Virus record (IMG/VR): IMGVR_UViG_3300048691_000182
Location: 1 to 64,000 of that record
Length of the DNA stretch: 64,000 nucleotides
Reading direction: 5' to 3' (one strand)
Source of the DNA: a virus
A program made the translations under genes and the position numbers. The notes below the pieces were generated by a model. That model ran no database searches. It had not been told where the DNA came from and saw only the letters and a program-made list of their open reading frames with translations. Position 1 is the stretch's first letter. Every line of letters begins with the position of its first letter. This document shows positions 25,302 to 33,337 of this stretch, one piece after another.

Positions 25302-26750
25302 ATGAGCTTAATTCAACCATTTGCACAAATACCTTCAGTAAAAGTACTTATTAACGTTGGGGCTTTGTTAGATATTCCAACAGGTACTTATCATAAAGGC
25401 AAGTACCGTGAAAGCATTCTTAACGGTGGCCTTGGTGGTGTTACAGGTGTTGTGGGTATTGGTAATAACTTTAAGAGCACTATTCTGCACTACATGATGC
25501 TTAGTGCTGCTGAGCGCATAGACTGTATGTCCGAGACAAGTATGGGCACATACGACACAGAAACAAATATTCATGAAAGTCATCTGGCTAGTTTCTTGAA
25601 ACGTTTTCCGGGATTGAACAAGCCTGATATTTTTGAAACAGGTAAATGGAACGTCACAGATAAGATTCAGTACCATGCCAATGAGTGGTATGAAGTACTA
25701 CGTGGTTTTCTTAAACAAAAACAAAAAGATGAAAAAAAGCATCTTCGCAAAACACCTTTTCTTAACCGTGACAATATAACACAGTTAGAGATTCCTACAC
25801 CCACTTTCGGTCAGGTTGATAGTCTTACAATGTTTGAACCTGAAAACGTTGCGAAGATGCAAGAAGAAAATGAATTAGGTGATTCTGGTGCTAATACAAT
25901 TCATATGCGACAAGGTGCAGCCAAGACACGATTCTTGATGGAACTTCCTGGACTCGCAGGTGCCTCTTACCATTATGTTCTCATCACAGCCCACGTTGGT
26001 AAGAAAATTGAAATGGCCACAGGCCCCATGGGTCCTCCACCCACCAAACACTTGCAGTATTTAAAAAATGGGGATGTCATTAAGGGTGTTACTGAGAAGT
26101 TTTTCTTTTTGATGAACTGTTGTTACAATTCTTACAATGCAGCCCCTTTGATTAACCAAGGTACTAAAGCCACAGAGTACCCGCGCAACCCTAACGATAA
26201 TCTTAGACTGGATACAGATTTGAACGAGGTGACTCTACGGGTACTGCGTTCCAAAGCAGGCCCTAGCGGGATGACTATTCCACTGGTTGTGTCTCAGTCT
26301 GAAGGTGTTCTGCCATCATTGACTGAATTTCACTACTTGCGCGAAAGTAAAGGTTTTGGTATGCAGGGTGCTGAGTTTAAAACTCTGGATCTTCTACCCG
26401 ATGTGAAAGTATCACGCAATACTATTCGCACTAAGATTGATGAAAATCCTGAGCTACGCAGAGCCCTTACTATTACGGCTGAAATTCTGCAAATGACAGA
26501 ACTATGGCATCATCTTGAAGAAGGTGTTCTCTGTACACCAAAGCAACTCTACGACGATCTTAAAAACCTAGGGTTTGACTGGAAAGTACTGCTGAACACA
26601 CGAGGCTGGTGGACACTCGATAATGACCAACACCCAGTGCCTTATTTGAGCACCATGTGTTTACTGAGAATGCGTTTACCTAAAACACATAAGGAATATT
26701 ATTTTCCTTATTGGATGAACGAAGACAAAACCATGAAAGTAGGTAAATGA
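25302..26750 (+). CDS. RecA/UvsX-like recombinase with variant P-loop
   Basis: A 482-residue product. GIGNNFKST at about residues 52-60 is a P-loop in the right place for a RecA-fold ATPase but has Phe where the Walker A Gly before Lys is expected. YHYVLITAHVGKK near residues 227-239 resembles the Walker B strand and following loop of RecA/UvsX proteins. phiKZ-like phages encode UvsX-type proteins, so I read it as a strand-exchange recombinase acting with the Rad50-like and RuvC-like products. GC-rich, regular codon use suggests strong expression. A helicase of RecA fold is the main alternative. It is the first gene of a coupled operon. Confidence 0.6.
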   Translation: MSLIQPFAQIPSVKVLINVGALLDIPTGTYHKGKYRESILNGGLGGVTGVVGIGNNFKSTILHYMMLSAAERIDCMSETSMGTYDTETNIHESHLASFLKRFPGLNKPDIFETGKWNVTDKIQYHANEWYEVLRGFLKQKQKDEKKHLRKTPFLNRDNITQLEIPTPTFGQVDSLTMFEPENVAKMQEENELGDSGANTIHMRQGAAKTRFLMELPGLAGASYHYVLITAHVGKKIEMATGPMGPPPTKHLQYLKNGDVIKGVTEKFFFLMNCCYNSYNAAPLINQGTKATEYPRNPNDNLRLDTDLNEVTLRVLRSKAGPSGMTIPLVVSQSEGVLPSLTEFHYLRESKGFGMQGAEFKTLDLLPDVKVSRNTIRTKIDENPELRRALTITAEILQMTELWHHLEEGVLCTPKQLYDDLKNLGFDWKVLLNTRGWWTLDNDQHPVPYLSTMCLLRMRLPKTHKEYYFPYWMNEDKTMKVGK

Positions 26751-27049
26751 ATTTTTTTATACTGAGCATTATTTTAATTATTACACCTATTATTGTAGGT
26801 TCAATAATTTATTATGGTGAAACGCATAGTCCAAACAGACGTAAAAGTTTAGACAGACGTTTAAATGACTTAAATTTTAAACAACCAGATAGACGTAAAA
26901 TATCGAGCAGAAGAATGCCCCTTGCTCGTGAAATTATGACAAAGGAATATCATGCAGAAGAAAAAAGAAATCACCCCAGGAATCTCACCGTGTATGAAAG
27001 TGGCTATTGGGGTGGCTCTGGTAGCAGTAGCGGGAATTACAGTAATTAG
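26747..27049 (+). CDS. Small membrane protein with Arg-rich tail
   Basis: The start ATGA overlaps the recombinase stop, implying coupled translation. The 100-residue product has an N-terminal hydrophobic segment at about residues 3-22, then three repeats of an RR(K/L/M) type (NRRK, DRRL, DRRK, SRRM) that would face the cytoplasm or nucleic acid, and a Gly/Ser/Asn end. The last 98 bases overlap the next gene in another frame. Function unknown; real expression is likely from the coupling but not certain. Confidence 0.5.
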   Translation: MNFFILSIILIITPIIVGSIIYYGETHSPNRRKSLDRRLNDLNFKQPDRRKISSRRMPLAREIMTKEYHAEEKRNHPRNLTVYESGYWGGSGSSSGNYSN

Positions 27050-27239
27050 TCTTTTAAAGACTAAGCCTGAATTTAGCTTGGTTAAAGGAATACACAATAT
27101 CCCTGGCTTTAACAACGACTTTGATTATACAGAACCAGATCTTTACGGACCTTATAAAGTTTGTAATATGGAACTGGCTGAAATGTATGATAAATTTGAT
27201 TGGGAAATGAGTAAACGCGTAGTAGGAGCTGTAGCATAA
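26952..27239 (+). CDS. Small membrane protein overlapping its upstream neighbour
   Basis: A 95-residue product with AAAGGA 7 bases before its ATG, so its start is well supported although it lies within the 3' part of the preceding gene. It has one hydrophobic segment at about residues 15-35 after a basic N-terminus (MQKKK), and an aromatic, acidic C-terminal half (NNDFDYTEPDLYGPYK). No family recognised. Its last base overlaps the next start (TAATG). Confidence 0.55.
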   Translation: MQKKKEITPGISPCMKVAIGVALVAVAGITVISLLKTKPEFSLVKGIHNIPGFNNDFDYTEPDLYGPYKVCNMELAEMYDKFDWEMSKRVVGAVA

Positions 27240-27580
27240 TGAAAACTAAAGAAGTTACTTTTGTAGACGAACAAACACCAGGCACCTTAATCGTTGCAGT
27301 AGCACAAATTTTAGCAAATAACGGTTTGGTGAATGAAGCTAATGAAGTATTTCTGCAAAGTCCTGTAATTGCACAAGCGTGTATTGCTGACAATAAAACA
27401 CAAAGAAATGCTCTTAATAGATTTTTCTATTCTCAACTAGCTTCGCTAGATGTTCCTACGCAAACACCAAGGTACTATCTTGTTCCAGATTGTGAGATTG
27501 ACCAATGGTTTATATTTTTTAGCACTAAAGTACTTCCTTATTTGGTAGAATACCGTTTACCTAAGAAAGATTGGAAATGA
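27239..27580 (+). CDS. Small unrecognised soluble protein
   Basis: A 113-residue product with start and stop coupled on both sides (TAATG before, ATGA after). It is helical in the first 60 residues and aromatic near the C-terminus (DQWFIFFSTKVLPYLVEYRL). No motif recognised. The position directly before the polymerase beta C-terminal gene may mean that it belongs to the same complex, but this is only context. Confidence 0.5.
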   Translation: MKTKEVTFVDEQTPGTLIVAVAQILANNGLVNEANEVFLQSPVIAQACIADNKTQRNALNRFFYSQLASLDVPTQTPRYYLVPDCEIDQWFIFFSTKVLPYLVEYRLPKKDWK

Positions 27581-28251
27581 GCAATAGAAAACAAACTGAG
27601 GATTATATTCTTGAGTATGTTACAAAAATAGCCCCTGGTGGTGAAAACACCATCATCTACCAAGGGTTGTTTAAATCAATGTCAGAAGAAGACTTTAAGA
27701 TTTTTATGGAAAAAATCGAAACAGGTGAAAACACGCTTGCTTTGATTAGTCCTAATTTTGGCAAAACAGGCATTACTGTTGCTAACAACTTAGAAGTAGC
27801 CAAAGAACTAAAGCATCCGTTCTTTGAAAGAATTTTAATTGAAAGCGACGACGATGATACGCCTACTTACTTGACGCCTATTCCTTACCTAGTTATTGAT
27901 GTTCCGCTTCGCAGACAAGCTCAACTACTCGTCAAGAAAATTTCAATACCTGAAGATAATAAAGTGGTGGATAACCTAACAGGACAACCTACTGGTAGAT
28001 CTAAGGGTAGTAGAATATCTTTACCTGAGTTACAGGTAATGGCTTCAATGGGTCTTGATAAAACATTGGAAGAATTTATTAAATACCGTGGTGGGGATAC
28101 CAAAGGCTTTAATGCAATGAACACCAGCATTCAAAATAATGGTGCCGTTGTGATGGATTCAATTAAACATCTTGCCGGTGGCGTAGAAAGTACAAAAACT
28201 CTACGCACTTATCTCTTAGGTATGATGCTAGAAAACACCCTACCTCAATGA
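27577..28251 (+). CDS. RNA polymerase beta subunit C-terminal clamp domain, encoded separately
   Basis: ATG 27577 (coupled ATGA) is chosen over TTG 27571, giving 224 residues. From about residue 125 the order of motifs follows the bacterial RpoB C-terminus: LTGQPTGRSKGS (compare VTQQPLGGKAQFGG), ISLPELQVMASMGLDKTLEE (compare [20 protein letters not shown]), KYRGGDTKGFNAMNTSI (compare the KSDDVNGRTKMYKNI segment), and a final GVESTKTLRTYLLGM helix (compare PESFNVLLKEIRSLG). This is the conserved end of beta that packs on beta-prime at the clamp. The large beta gene at 44425-48678 lacks this part. It may complete that enzyme or belong to a second phage polymerase. Confidence 0.65.
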   Translation: MSNRKQTEDYILEYVTKIAPGGENTIIYQGLFKSMSEEDFKIFMEKIETGENTLALISPNFGKTGITVANNLEVAKELKHPFFERILIESDDDDTPTYLTPIPYLVIDVPLRRQAQLLVKKISIPEDNKVVDNLTGQPTGRSKGSRISLPELQVMASMGLDKTLEEFIKYRGGDTKGFNAMNTSIQNNGAVVMDSIKHLAGGVESTKTLRTYLLGMMLENTLPQ

Positions 28252-28997
28252 TAAATTCATCGGATACTAAACAAGGTGTTTATATTGATCTTGATGCTTT
28301 ACTTGATACTAGACTAGGCACCATTATTGATAATTTTGGGCAGGATAAAGCTATTAGTATTTTATCTAACGGATACTTTACTAGGAAATCAAATACATTT
28401 GAAGGCATAACTTTAACTGAATTTGAAAACCTATACGCACTGCGGACAAAGAAAGTTTTATTAAATTCCATGGTTACTAAAGTAATGAGATTACTTGTTG
28501 ATCTTGTTGCAACCATGAACAAACAAGCCATTACCTCCCCTCTGCATAGCGGCCCTAAAGTTTATATTAATATTTATCCATATAAACTAAATGAGTTAGA
28601 AGTAAACACAATACTTAAATGTGTTGTTTTAAGTTGTAACAAAGCTTGCGATGTGGTGATGATTAATACAGCGCCCGAAAACTTAACTCCCCAGTATTGT
28701 AAAAATACTTTTGCTGTTATGTTTAAGTACGACTATGGTGAGTGGTTTGAGAAACAAGCAGCTAATTTTGATAAAGCTAGATGCCCTGGTTTGACCTGTT
28801 TTGTTCCTGCCATGTATTTTGTCAGAGAACCTACCAAAGAAGAGTTAGAGAAGTTTGTCAAAGAAGACATGCATCCTTTATCAGCTATTGAAATGGCATC
28901 TTCTGTTTTTATTGACTTGAAGCTTTATGAAACAGAATATTTCTGTGCCAATATAGCTAATGACATCATGACTTTAAAGTCTTATAAAAATGCATAA
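28248..28997 (+). CDS. Unrecognised protein coupled to the beta C-terminal gene
   Basis: A 249-residue product whose ATG overlaps the previous stop (ATGA). Soluble, mixed alpha/beta, with several Cys residues around positions 123-135 and 180-190. There is no recognisable catalytic motif. As last gene of the recombinase operon it may act in transcription or recombination. A 20-bp hairpin terminates the unit. Confidence 0.5.
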   Translation: MINSSDTKQGVYIDLDALLDTRLGTIIDNFGQDKAISILSNGYFTRKSNTFEGITLTEFENLYALRTKKVLLNSMVTKVMRLLVDLVATMNKQAITSPLHSGPKVYINIYPYKLNELEVNTILKCVVLSCNKACDVVMINTAPENLTPQYCKNTFAVMFKYDYGEWFEKQAANFDKARCPGLTCFVPAMYFVREPTKEELEKFVKEDMHPLSAIEMASSVFIDLKLYETEYFCANIANDIMTLKSYKNA

Positions 28998-29042
28998 TTA
29001 CTACAGTCAAGGAAGCTTAGTTGCTTCCTTGACTGTAGTAAT
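28997..29042. terminator. Bidirectional hairpin terminator, 20-bp stem
   Basis: Arms 28997-29016 and 29023-29042 are perfectly complementary with a 6-base loop, overlapping the stop of the plus-strand gene and just ahead of the minus-strand stop at 29054. CATA and ATATG flank it. Confidence 0.7.
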
Positions 29043-29053
29043 ATGTTTGTTAC

Positions 29054-29467
29054 TCAACCCATTTTATCGACAAATTCATTATAGCTACCAGACTGGGTAC
29101 CTATGAGTGTTTCACCTTCAACATAACCAAATTCAGGTAATTTTTCAGTCTCTAAAATTGGTGCATTGCTTGTCGGGATTGTATTCTTCACACTTTTAAG
29201 TGATACCTTAGACATAAGGTTAGCAATAGCGAGAGCTGCCGCTGCATTGCCAGAAGCATTCTTATCTTCGCTCTTTATTCTCATCTTTACCAAAGCTGGT
29301 CTGTCCATGTCAGCCAAAGCCTGTAATAGAATAGCTTTTTCGCCTTTGTCAGCAGGCACACCCTGACACATAATTGATTCTACGATCTTTTTTCTTTTGT
29401 CCTGTGTATATTGTAAAACTTCTTCTTCGGGAGTTAAATTTGTTATAGTTTCAGTATTGGTATTCAT
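29054..29467 (-). CDS. Small unrecognised acidic protein
   Basis: A 137-residue product. The first half is helical with charged residues (TPEEEVLQYTQDKRKKIVES), the middle is Ala-rich (ASGNAAAALAIANLM), and the end is flexible. It is a single-gene minus-strand unit with hairpin after its stop and a divergent promoter region before its start. It might be a small terminase subunit or other assembly factor by size, but I see no helix-turn-helix and do not assign this. Confidence 0.45.
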   Translation of the reverse strand: MNTNTETITNLTPEEEVLQYTQDKRKKIVESIMCQGVPADKGEKAILLQALADMDRPALVKMRIKSEDKNASGNAAAALAIANLMSKVSLKSVKNTIPTSNAPILETEKLPEFGYVEGETLIGTQSGSYNEFVDKMG

Positions 29468-29519
29468 GATTAGCCCAGTAAAATTAGTTTATCACTGAAT
29501 AGTGTATTTTTTTACAATC

Positions 29520-29529
29520 ACTTATTATT
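29520..29529 (+). promoter_or_regulatory. Candidate phage promoter motif ACTTATTATT
   Basis: The same 10-mer as at 21650 and 51952, here 45 bases before the GTG start at 29574 and within a divergent gap. It is preceded by a T-rich tract (TTTTTTT). Inference from position and recurrence. Confidence 0.35.
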
Positions 29530-29573
29530 AAGTAGAGTCTAAGCATTTAACTATCAACTTTTAAAGGAGAGAT

Positions 29574-30095
29574 GTGTGGGCTAAACATATAACCAAATAT
29601 AATCTTTTTGTGGAAAAGATTATAAATAATCTTAATAAACCACAAGTAGTGGAAAAGAAACTATCCTTGATTGAAAGTTTGTTAGAGTCTATTGATCCTG
29701 ACAAATTTAAAGATATCAATAGACACGAATATTCTACTTTATTTGTAAGATCACCTTTTAAGAATTTTGTTGACTTCAACAGAAAACTAAGAGAGGGTGT
29801 TATGTTTTTACAACTAAACCATAGTTTTTATAAATTATGGGGAAAAGAAGAAGTGGTCAATTTAACTGTGACTAGCTTGTTTGTAGATGCTGGGGTTTAC
29901 TTGGATGAGTTTGAGCAACTAAATTTGTTTAAACTAAAAGCTTTAGAGTTCACAAGACTTTATGAGAAAAACCAAATTACTGTGTCTACAAAAGTATCTG
30001 AACATAATAATTATGTCCTGGGTAGCTTCGTGGGTAAGTTGAGAGATTTTGTTTCTGATCTTGTTACTATTCAAGAAAAGTTAATTTTGGTCTAA
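29574..30095 (+). CDS. Unrecognised protein
   Basis: GTG 29574 is used as start because AAAGGAG lies a few bases upstream and the nearby ATG 29572 gives only a very short frame. The 173-residue product is helical, rich in Leu, Lys, Phe and Asn, with no membrane segment or catalytic motif. It heads a four-gene plus-strand unit after the candidate promoter motif at 29520. Function unknown. Confidence 0.5.
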   Translation: MWAKHITKYNLFVEKIINNLNKPQVVEKKLSLIESLLESIDPDKFKDINRHEYSTLFVRSPFKNFVDFNRKLREGVMFLQLNHSFYKLWGKEEVVNLTVTSLFVDAGVYLDEFEQLNLFKLKALEFTRLYEKNQITVSTKVSEHNNYVLGSFVGKLRDFVSDLVTIQEKLILV

Positions 30096-30115
30096 CCAAG
30101 TTAAGAAAGACTCGC

Positions 30116-30529
30116 ATGAGTAAAGAAGATGATATTGTAATTCCTGAAAATCCTTATAAAAACAAGAAAGCTAAACGTTTACTTGCTGCTATAAATTCAG
30201 GTCCTCCACATGCTATTTTAGCTGGGTTCTACCGTGATATTTTGGATGATATCAAATGTGGCCCTCAAATGTGGATGATGTTCATGAATGAATTTGTTCA
30301 CGATATTAAAAATGGGATATCTCAGAACACACGAGATATTTCTTCTGCCAGGGGTAATATCCATAAAGAATTACAGAAACCTGGTATGACGTGGAAAGTG
30401 TTTTGTAAGGGTCTACAATTTATCAAAGTAGTTCGTTTTGAAATTATTCTGAGAGCTTACCACTCAAACGGTACTATTACAGAACATTCTAAAACAGCTG
30501 ACTTTTCTTCTGAAGGAGACGATGAATGA
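30116..30529 (+). CDS. Unrecognised small protein
   Basis: A 137-residue product with a basic N-terminal stretch (YKNKKAKRLLAA), a Met/Trp/Phe-rich centre (CGPQMWMMFMNEF) and an acidic end (SSEGDDE). The stop overlaps the next start (ATGA). No family recognised; an association with nucleic acid is possible from the basic segment but not shown. Confidence 0.5.
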   Translation: MSKEDDIVIPENPYKNKKAKRLLAAINSGPPHAILAGFYRDILDDIKCGPQMWMMFMNEFVHDIKNGISQNTRDISSARGNIHKELQKPGMTWKVFCKGLQFIKVVRFEIILRAYHSNGTITEHSKTADFSSEGDDE

Positions 30530-31044
30530 GCCAAGAAAATTGTCTTACTCTTTGCCAGTTTGGTAAGGTAAAAGAAATATTTAAAGATTGTTTTGAAGTA
30601 GAGCTTAAAAAGTTAGAACTACATTCAAAAATCTTTATTACGTCTAGACTTAATGACGACTTTAGTATTTTAAAACTACACACTATTTTACGTGGTGACG
30701 TTATAAAGTCCGTATCAGAAAACATTTTCTCGCACAGTGATTTAACTGATTTTATTTTCTGCTTAACTGATAGGTTTCAGTGTTACACTGGCTTAATTGA
30801 GTTTAGTGGCGATAAGATTATTAATACTGTCATTAACTGTTTTAGTGAAAAAAATGAAGAGTTTAATAACAATTCTCTAATTCCTAAAAAGATACTTGCT
30901 AACCTAGCAATAGACAAAGATACTGCTTTAGACATATTGCGGTATAACAAACATTATCTAACGATAATTCTTCTGGTTCTTTTCTTGCATGAGACCAGCA
31001 TTTATGAACAAGTTGCAGCGGTTAATAAAACCAAAACTCAATAG
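30526..31044 (+). CDS. Unrecognised protein
   Basis: A 172-residue product coupled to the gene before it by ATGA. It has several Cys residues and a hydrophobic helix near residues 144-160 (YLTIILLVLFLHE) that could be a weak membrane segment or a buried helix. No known motif. It is followed 25 bases later by the NADAR-like gene. Confidence 0.5.
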   Translation: MSQENCLTLCQFGKVKEIFKDCFEVELKKLELHSKIFITSRLNDDFSILKLHTILRGDVIKSVSENIFSHSDLTDFIFCLTDRFQCYTGLIEFSGDKIINTVINCFSEKNEEFNNNSLIPKKILANLAIDKDTALDILRYNKHYLTIILLVLFLHETSIYEQVAAVNKTKTQ

Positions 31045-31069
31045 CTGAATATAATTTTTAAGGTAGAAA

Positions 31070-32095
31070 ATGTTTCAAACTAAGCAAAATAAAAATCGTC
31101 GTAGCTTTGGTGACCAGGTGCGTTTGCTCGCCCCGCAAATTAAAAGTCGCGCGCCTCAGTTGCCTCGTATTACCGAAATTGGCAACGATGGATGGAATCA
31201 TATTAACATTTGGGAAGACGGCGATACGCAGCTAGGTCGCGCACTGAGCCACATGGCTCATCTTCCTTTCACTCACTCTACCTTGGGTGCATTCAGCTCT
31301 ATTGAGGGTTTGTGGTTTTATGTACAGGCACAAGTTCCTGATGAGGCTCTACGCACTAAATCTGGCTTACTTGCACACTCGGCTGGGCGGCGTGTTAAAA
31401 CTAAACAAATTGAAGATTTTCGTGTAATCATTGCCCAGGCTAACTGGGAAAAGATTAATGCTTATCCTGATCTCGCCGCAGATATGTTGGCTACTAATTT
31501 GCGATTTGAAAAATACTACATTGTTAATAGCGTGGGTCCTGATAACGGCAAGCGTCAACGGACAGTTAATTCGCCATGGATGATTGCAATGTTCGAAGAG
31601 ATTCGCTATGCACTATTCCACAAAATTGATCCAGATTTTAGTTTCTTAACTGATGCTGAACAAGATCGAATTCAGAATGCTTACCGTAGTCAAGGTAGTA
31701 ATTCTGACATTCTCAATGTTTACAAGAGCAACCAACCAGCTCCTGTATTTCCCGAGATTGTTAAAGCTGAAGCACCGAAACCTCTGCCAAAGAAAAAGAA
31801 ATGGAAAGATGCACCTAAGGGTACTTACGGTGCTAAGTCAGAAGTTAAAGAAACTGAAGTTATTAGTGAGGTAGCTCAAAATACTACTTCACTAACCGAC
31901 ATTAGTGTAGCCGACCAAAGTGTAGAAAGTACTTTGGATGACACAGCAGTACTTTCTACACTTTCTCATGGTGATTCAGAATTTTCTTGCGATAAAAGAA
32001 CTAACCTTTTGTCTTTTGGTGAAATGGAATGGAAGCCTGAAGCTACCATGGTAGCACCAATATCTATTCAACCTGAACAGGAAACTTCTGTTTAA
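31070..32095 (+). CDS. NADAR-like domain protein with Pro/acidic tail
   Basis: A 341-residue product. Residues about 45-180 follow the order of the NADAR (YbiA/DUF1768) fold: a PF segment before LGAFSSIEGLWFYVQAQ (72-88, candidate catalytic Glu79), an AGRR block (105-108), DFRVIIAQANWEKINAYPDL (116-135), an ML.TN block, and a closing MFEEIR helix (174-179). NADAR enzymes are N-glycosidases that remove ADP-ribose adducts, including those on guanine made by DarT-type toxins. Similarity is distant and some positions differ. Residues 230-341 are a Lys-rich then acidic, disordered tail. Codon use is regular and GC-rich, suggesting high expression, perhaps as a virion protein. Confidence 0.4.
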   Translation: MFQTKQNKNRRSFGDQVRLLAPQIKSRAPQLPRITEIGNDGWNHINIWEDGDTQLGRALSHMAHLPFTHSTLGAFSSIEGLWFYVQAQVPDEALRTKSGLLAHSAGRRVKTKQIEDFRVIIAQANWEKINAYPDLAADMLATNLRFEKYYIVNSVGPDNGKRQRTVNSPWMIAMFEEIRYALFHKIDPDFSFLTDAEQDRIQNAYRSQGSNSDILNVYKSNQPAPVFPEIVKAEAPKPLPKKKKWKDAPKGTYGAKSEVKETEVISEVAQNTTSLTDISVADQSVESTLDDTAVLSTLSHGDSEFSCDKRTNLLSFGEMEWKPEATMVAPISIQPEQETSV

Positions 32096-32104
32096 GCTTT
32101 AATA

Positions 32105-32149
32105 TTACCTACTACACCGTGGCTTAACTGCACATGGTGTAGTAGGTAA
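32105..32149 (+). terminator. Intergenic hairpin terminator, 17-bp stem with T-run
   Basis: Arms 32105-32121 and 32133-32149 pair over 17 bases including one G-U pair, with an 11-base loop. A long T-rich stretch (TATATTTTTTTTTT) follows at about 32152-32165, making this the most canonical terminator in the window. Confidence 0.7.
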
Positions 32150-32183
32150 ATTATATTTTTTTTTTGTTTCAAGAGGTGATAAG

Positions 32184-33284
32184 ATGGGTATTAATACTCT
32201 GGCTAGTACCACATTTTCTTCTGGTCCTGACGACGAACAAGTAGTAGCGGATATTTATGACATTACAGAACCAGGTGTTATTAATAGCATTGATGCTGAT
32301 GATGCCTACAATAATGAAATTGCTAATAGGGATGTAAGTAGTTTTAGTGGTGGTGATCTAGATGCTATTCAAAATAAAAAATTAGCGGCTAAAGATGCGT
32401 TAGATGCACAACTAACAACGCGTTTGTCTAATGATGCGTCTAGCGCTTTAACACAATTAAAAAGCTTGTCTGATGTTGTTAAGAAAAATATTACCATAAA
32501 TCCAATACTAGGTAGAGTAATAACTGCTACGTTAGGAACTAAAAAAGCCAACATTTTAACACAGCATTTAAATGATGCTAAAGCAGTTACTAGACTGATA
32601 GATAACTTTGCTAAAGGCAACGGTGGTTATGGTGTTGGATTTACAGACAAGGGCGCTATAAGTGGGCTTATAGCCGGGTTAGCTACAGAGGGAAGTAGAC
32701 TTGGTCTCCCTAGTACTTTTACCAAACTTGCGGGTGCTGTTACTAGTAAAGGTCCTTTAATGGCAGCTGCCTCTATGCTGCTACCTAAAGCAGCTAAGTC
32801 TGGTGATTTAAACCTTTTAAGAGATGTGGCTGATTCGGTTATAAAAGACGATATTTATAAAATAATGCCCAGCGTAATAAGTGAAAATATAAAAAATTTT
32901 AGTTTACCGAAACCACTTAGCCTTAAGGACGCTGTATCTAAGTACGATCTTTTAAATAGTACTTTTAGTGATATTAAAACTGATTGGAATAAAGTAAGTA
33001 GAAACGGGGTTAGTACTTTATCTGGGTTAAAGCTAGGGAGTAACCCAATGATTCGCAGTTTATTAAGTTCTAAGGTTATGTCACAAACTGAAGAGGTTGT
33101 AGAGGCAGATTATGGGTTTGGTATTAATAGTAATGCTCATTCTCAAGATGAGAAATTTACCTTACCTGCCGCTTATTCCTTAACAGATGTCACCGGTGAG
33201 TTAGAAAAATCTTTTCCCAGTATAAATGTTAAAGATGATTTATTTGTAAAAGAAAAACCAGTATTTGATCCTCAGTATATTTAA
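32184..33284 (+). CDS. Probable tail/baseplate structural protein
   Basis: A 366-residue product preceded by AAGAGGTGATAAG. An acidic N-terminus (PDDEQVVADIYDITEPG) is followed by Ala/Leu/Lys-rich helices and Gly-rich turns (KGNGGYGVGFTDKGAISGL). No membrane segment is certain. It is convergent with the two large tail genes on the minus strand, so a tail role is likely by position. Not recognised as a known family. Confidence 0.5.
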   Translation: MGINTLASTTFSSGPDDEQVVADIYDITEPGVINSIDADDAYNNEIANRDVSSFSGGDLDAIQNKKLAAKDALDAQLTTRLSNDASSALTQLKSLSDVVKKNITINPILGRVITATLGTKKANILTQHLNDAKAVTRLIDNFAKGNGGYGVGFTDKGAISGLIAGLATEGSRLGLPSTFTKLAGAVTSKGPLMAAASMLLPKAAKSGDLNLLRDVADSVIKDDIYKIMPSVISENIKNFSLPKPLSLKDAVSKYDLLNSTFSDIKTDWNKVSRNGVSTLSGLKLGSNPMIRSLLSSKVMSQTEEVVEADYGFGINSNAHSQDEKFTLPAAYSLTDVTGELEKSFPSINVKDDLFVKEKPVFDPQYI

Positions 33285-33292
33285 ACAGCATA

Positions 33293-33337
33293 ATAGCCAG
33301 GAATTTATCCTGGCTATTATGCTGTTTATTACCTTCT
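33293..33337. terminator. Bidirectional hairpin overlapping both convergent stops
   Basis: Arms 33293-33312 and 33318-33337 are perfectly complementary over 20 bp with a 5-base loop. The left arm begins within the TAA stop of the plus-strand gene (33292-33294) and the right arm covers the stop of the minus-strand gene at 33329. Confidence 0.7.

Noticed and set aside
29054-29467. Small terminase subunit for the 137-residue protein
   Set aside because: No helix-turn-helix or other supporting motif; the size alone is not evidence.
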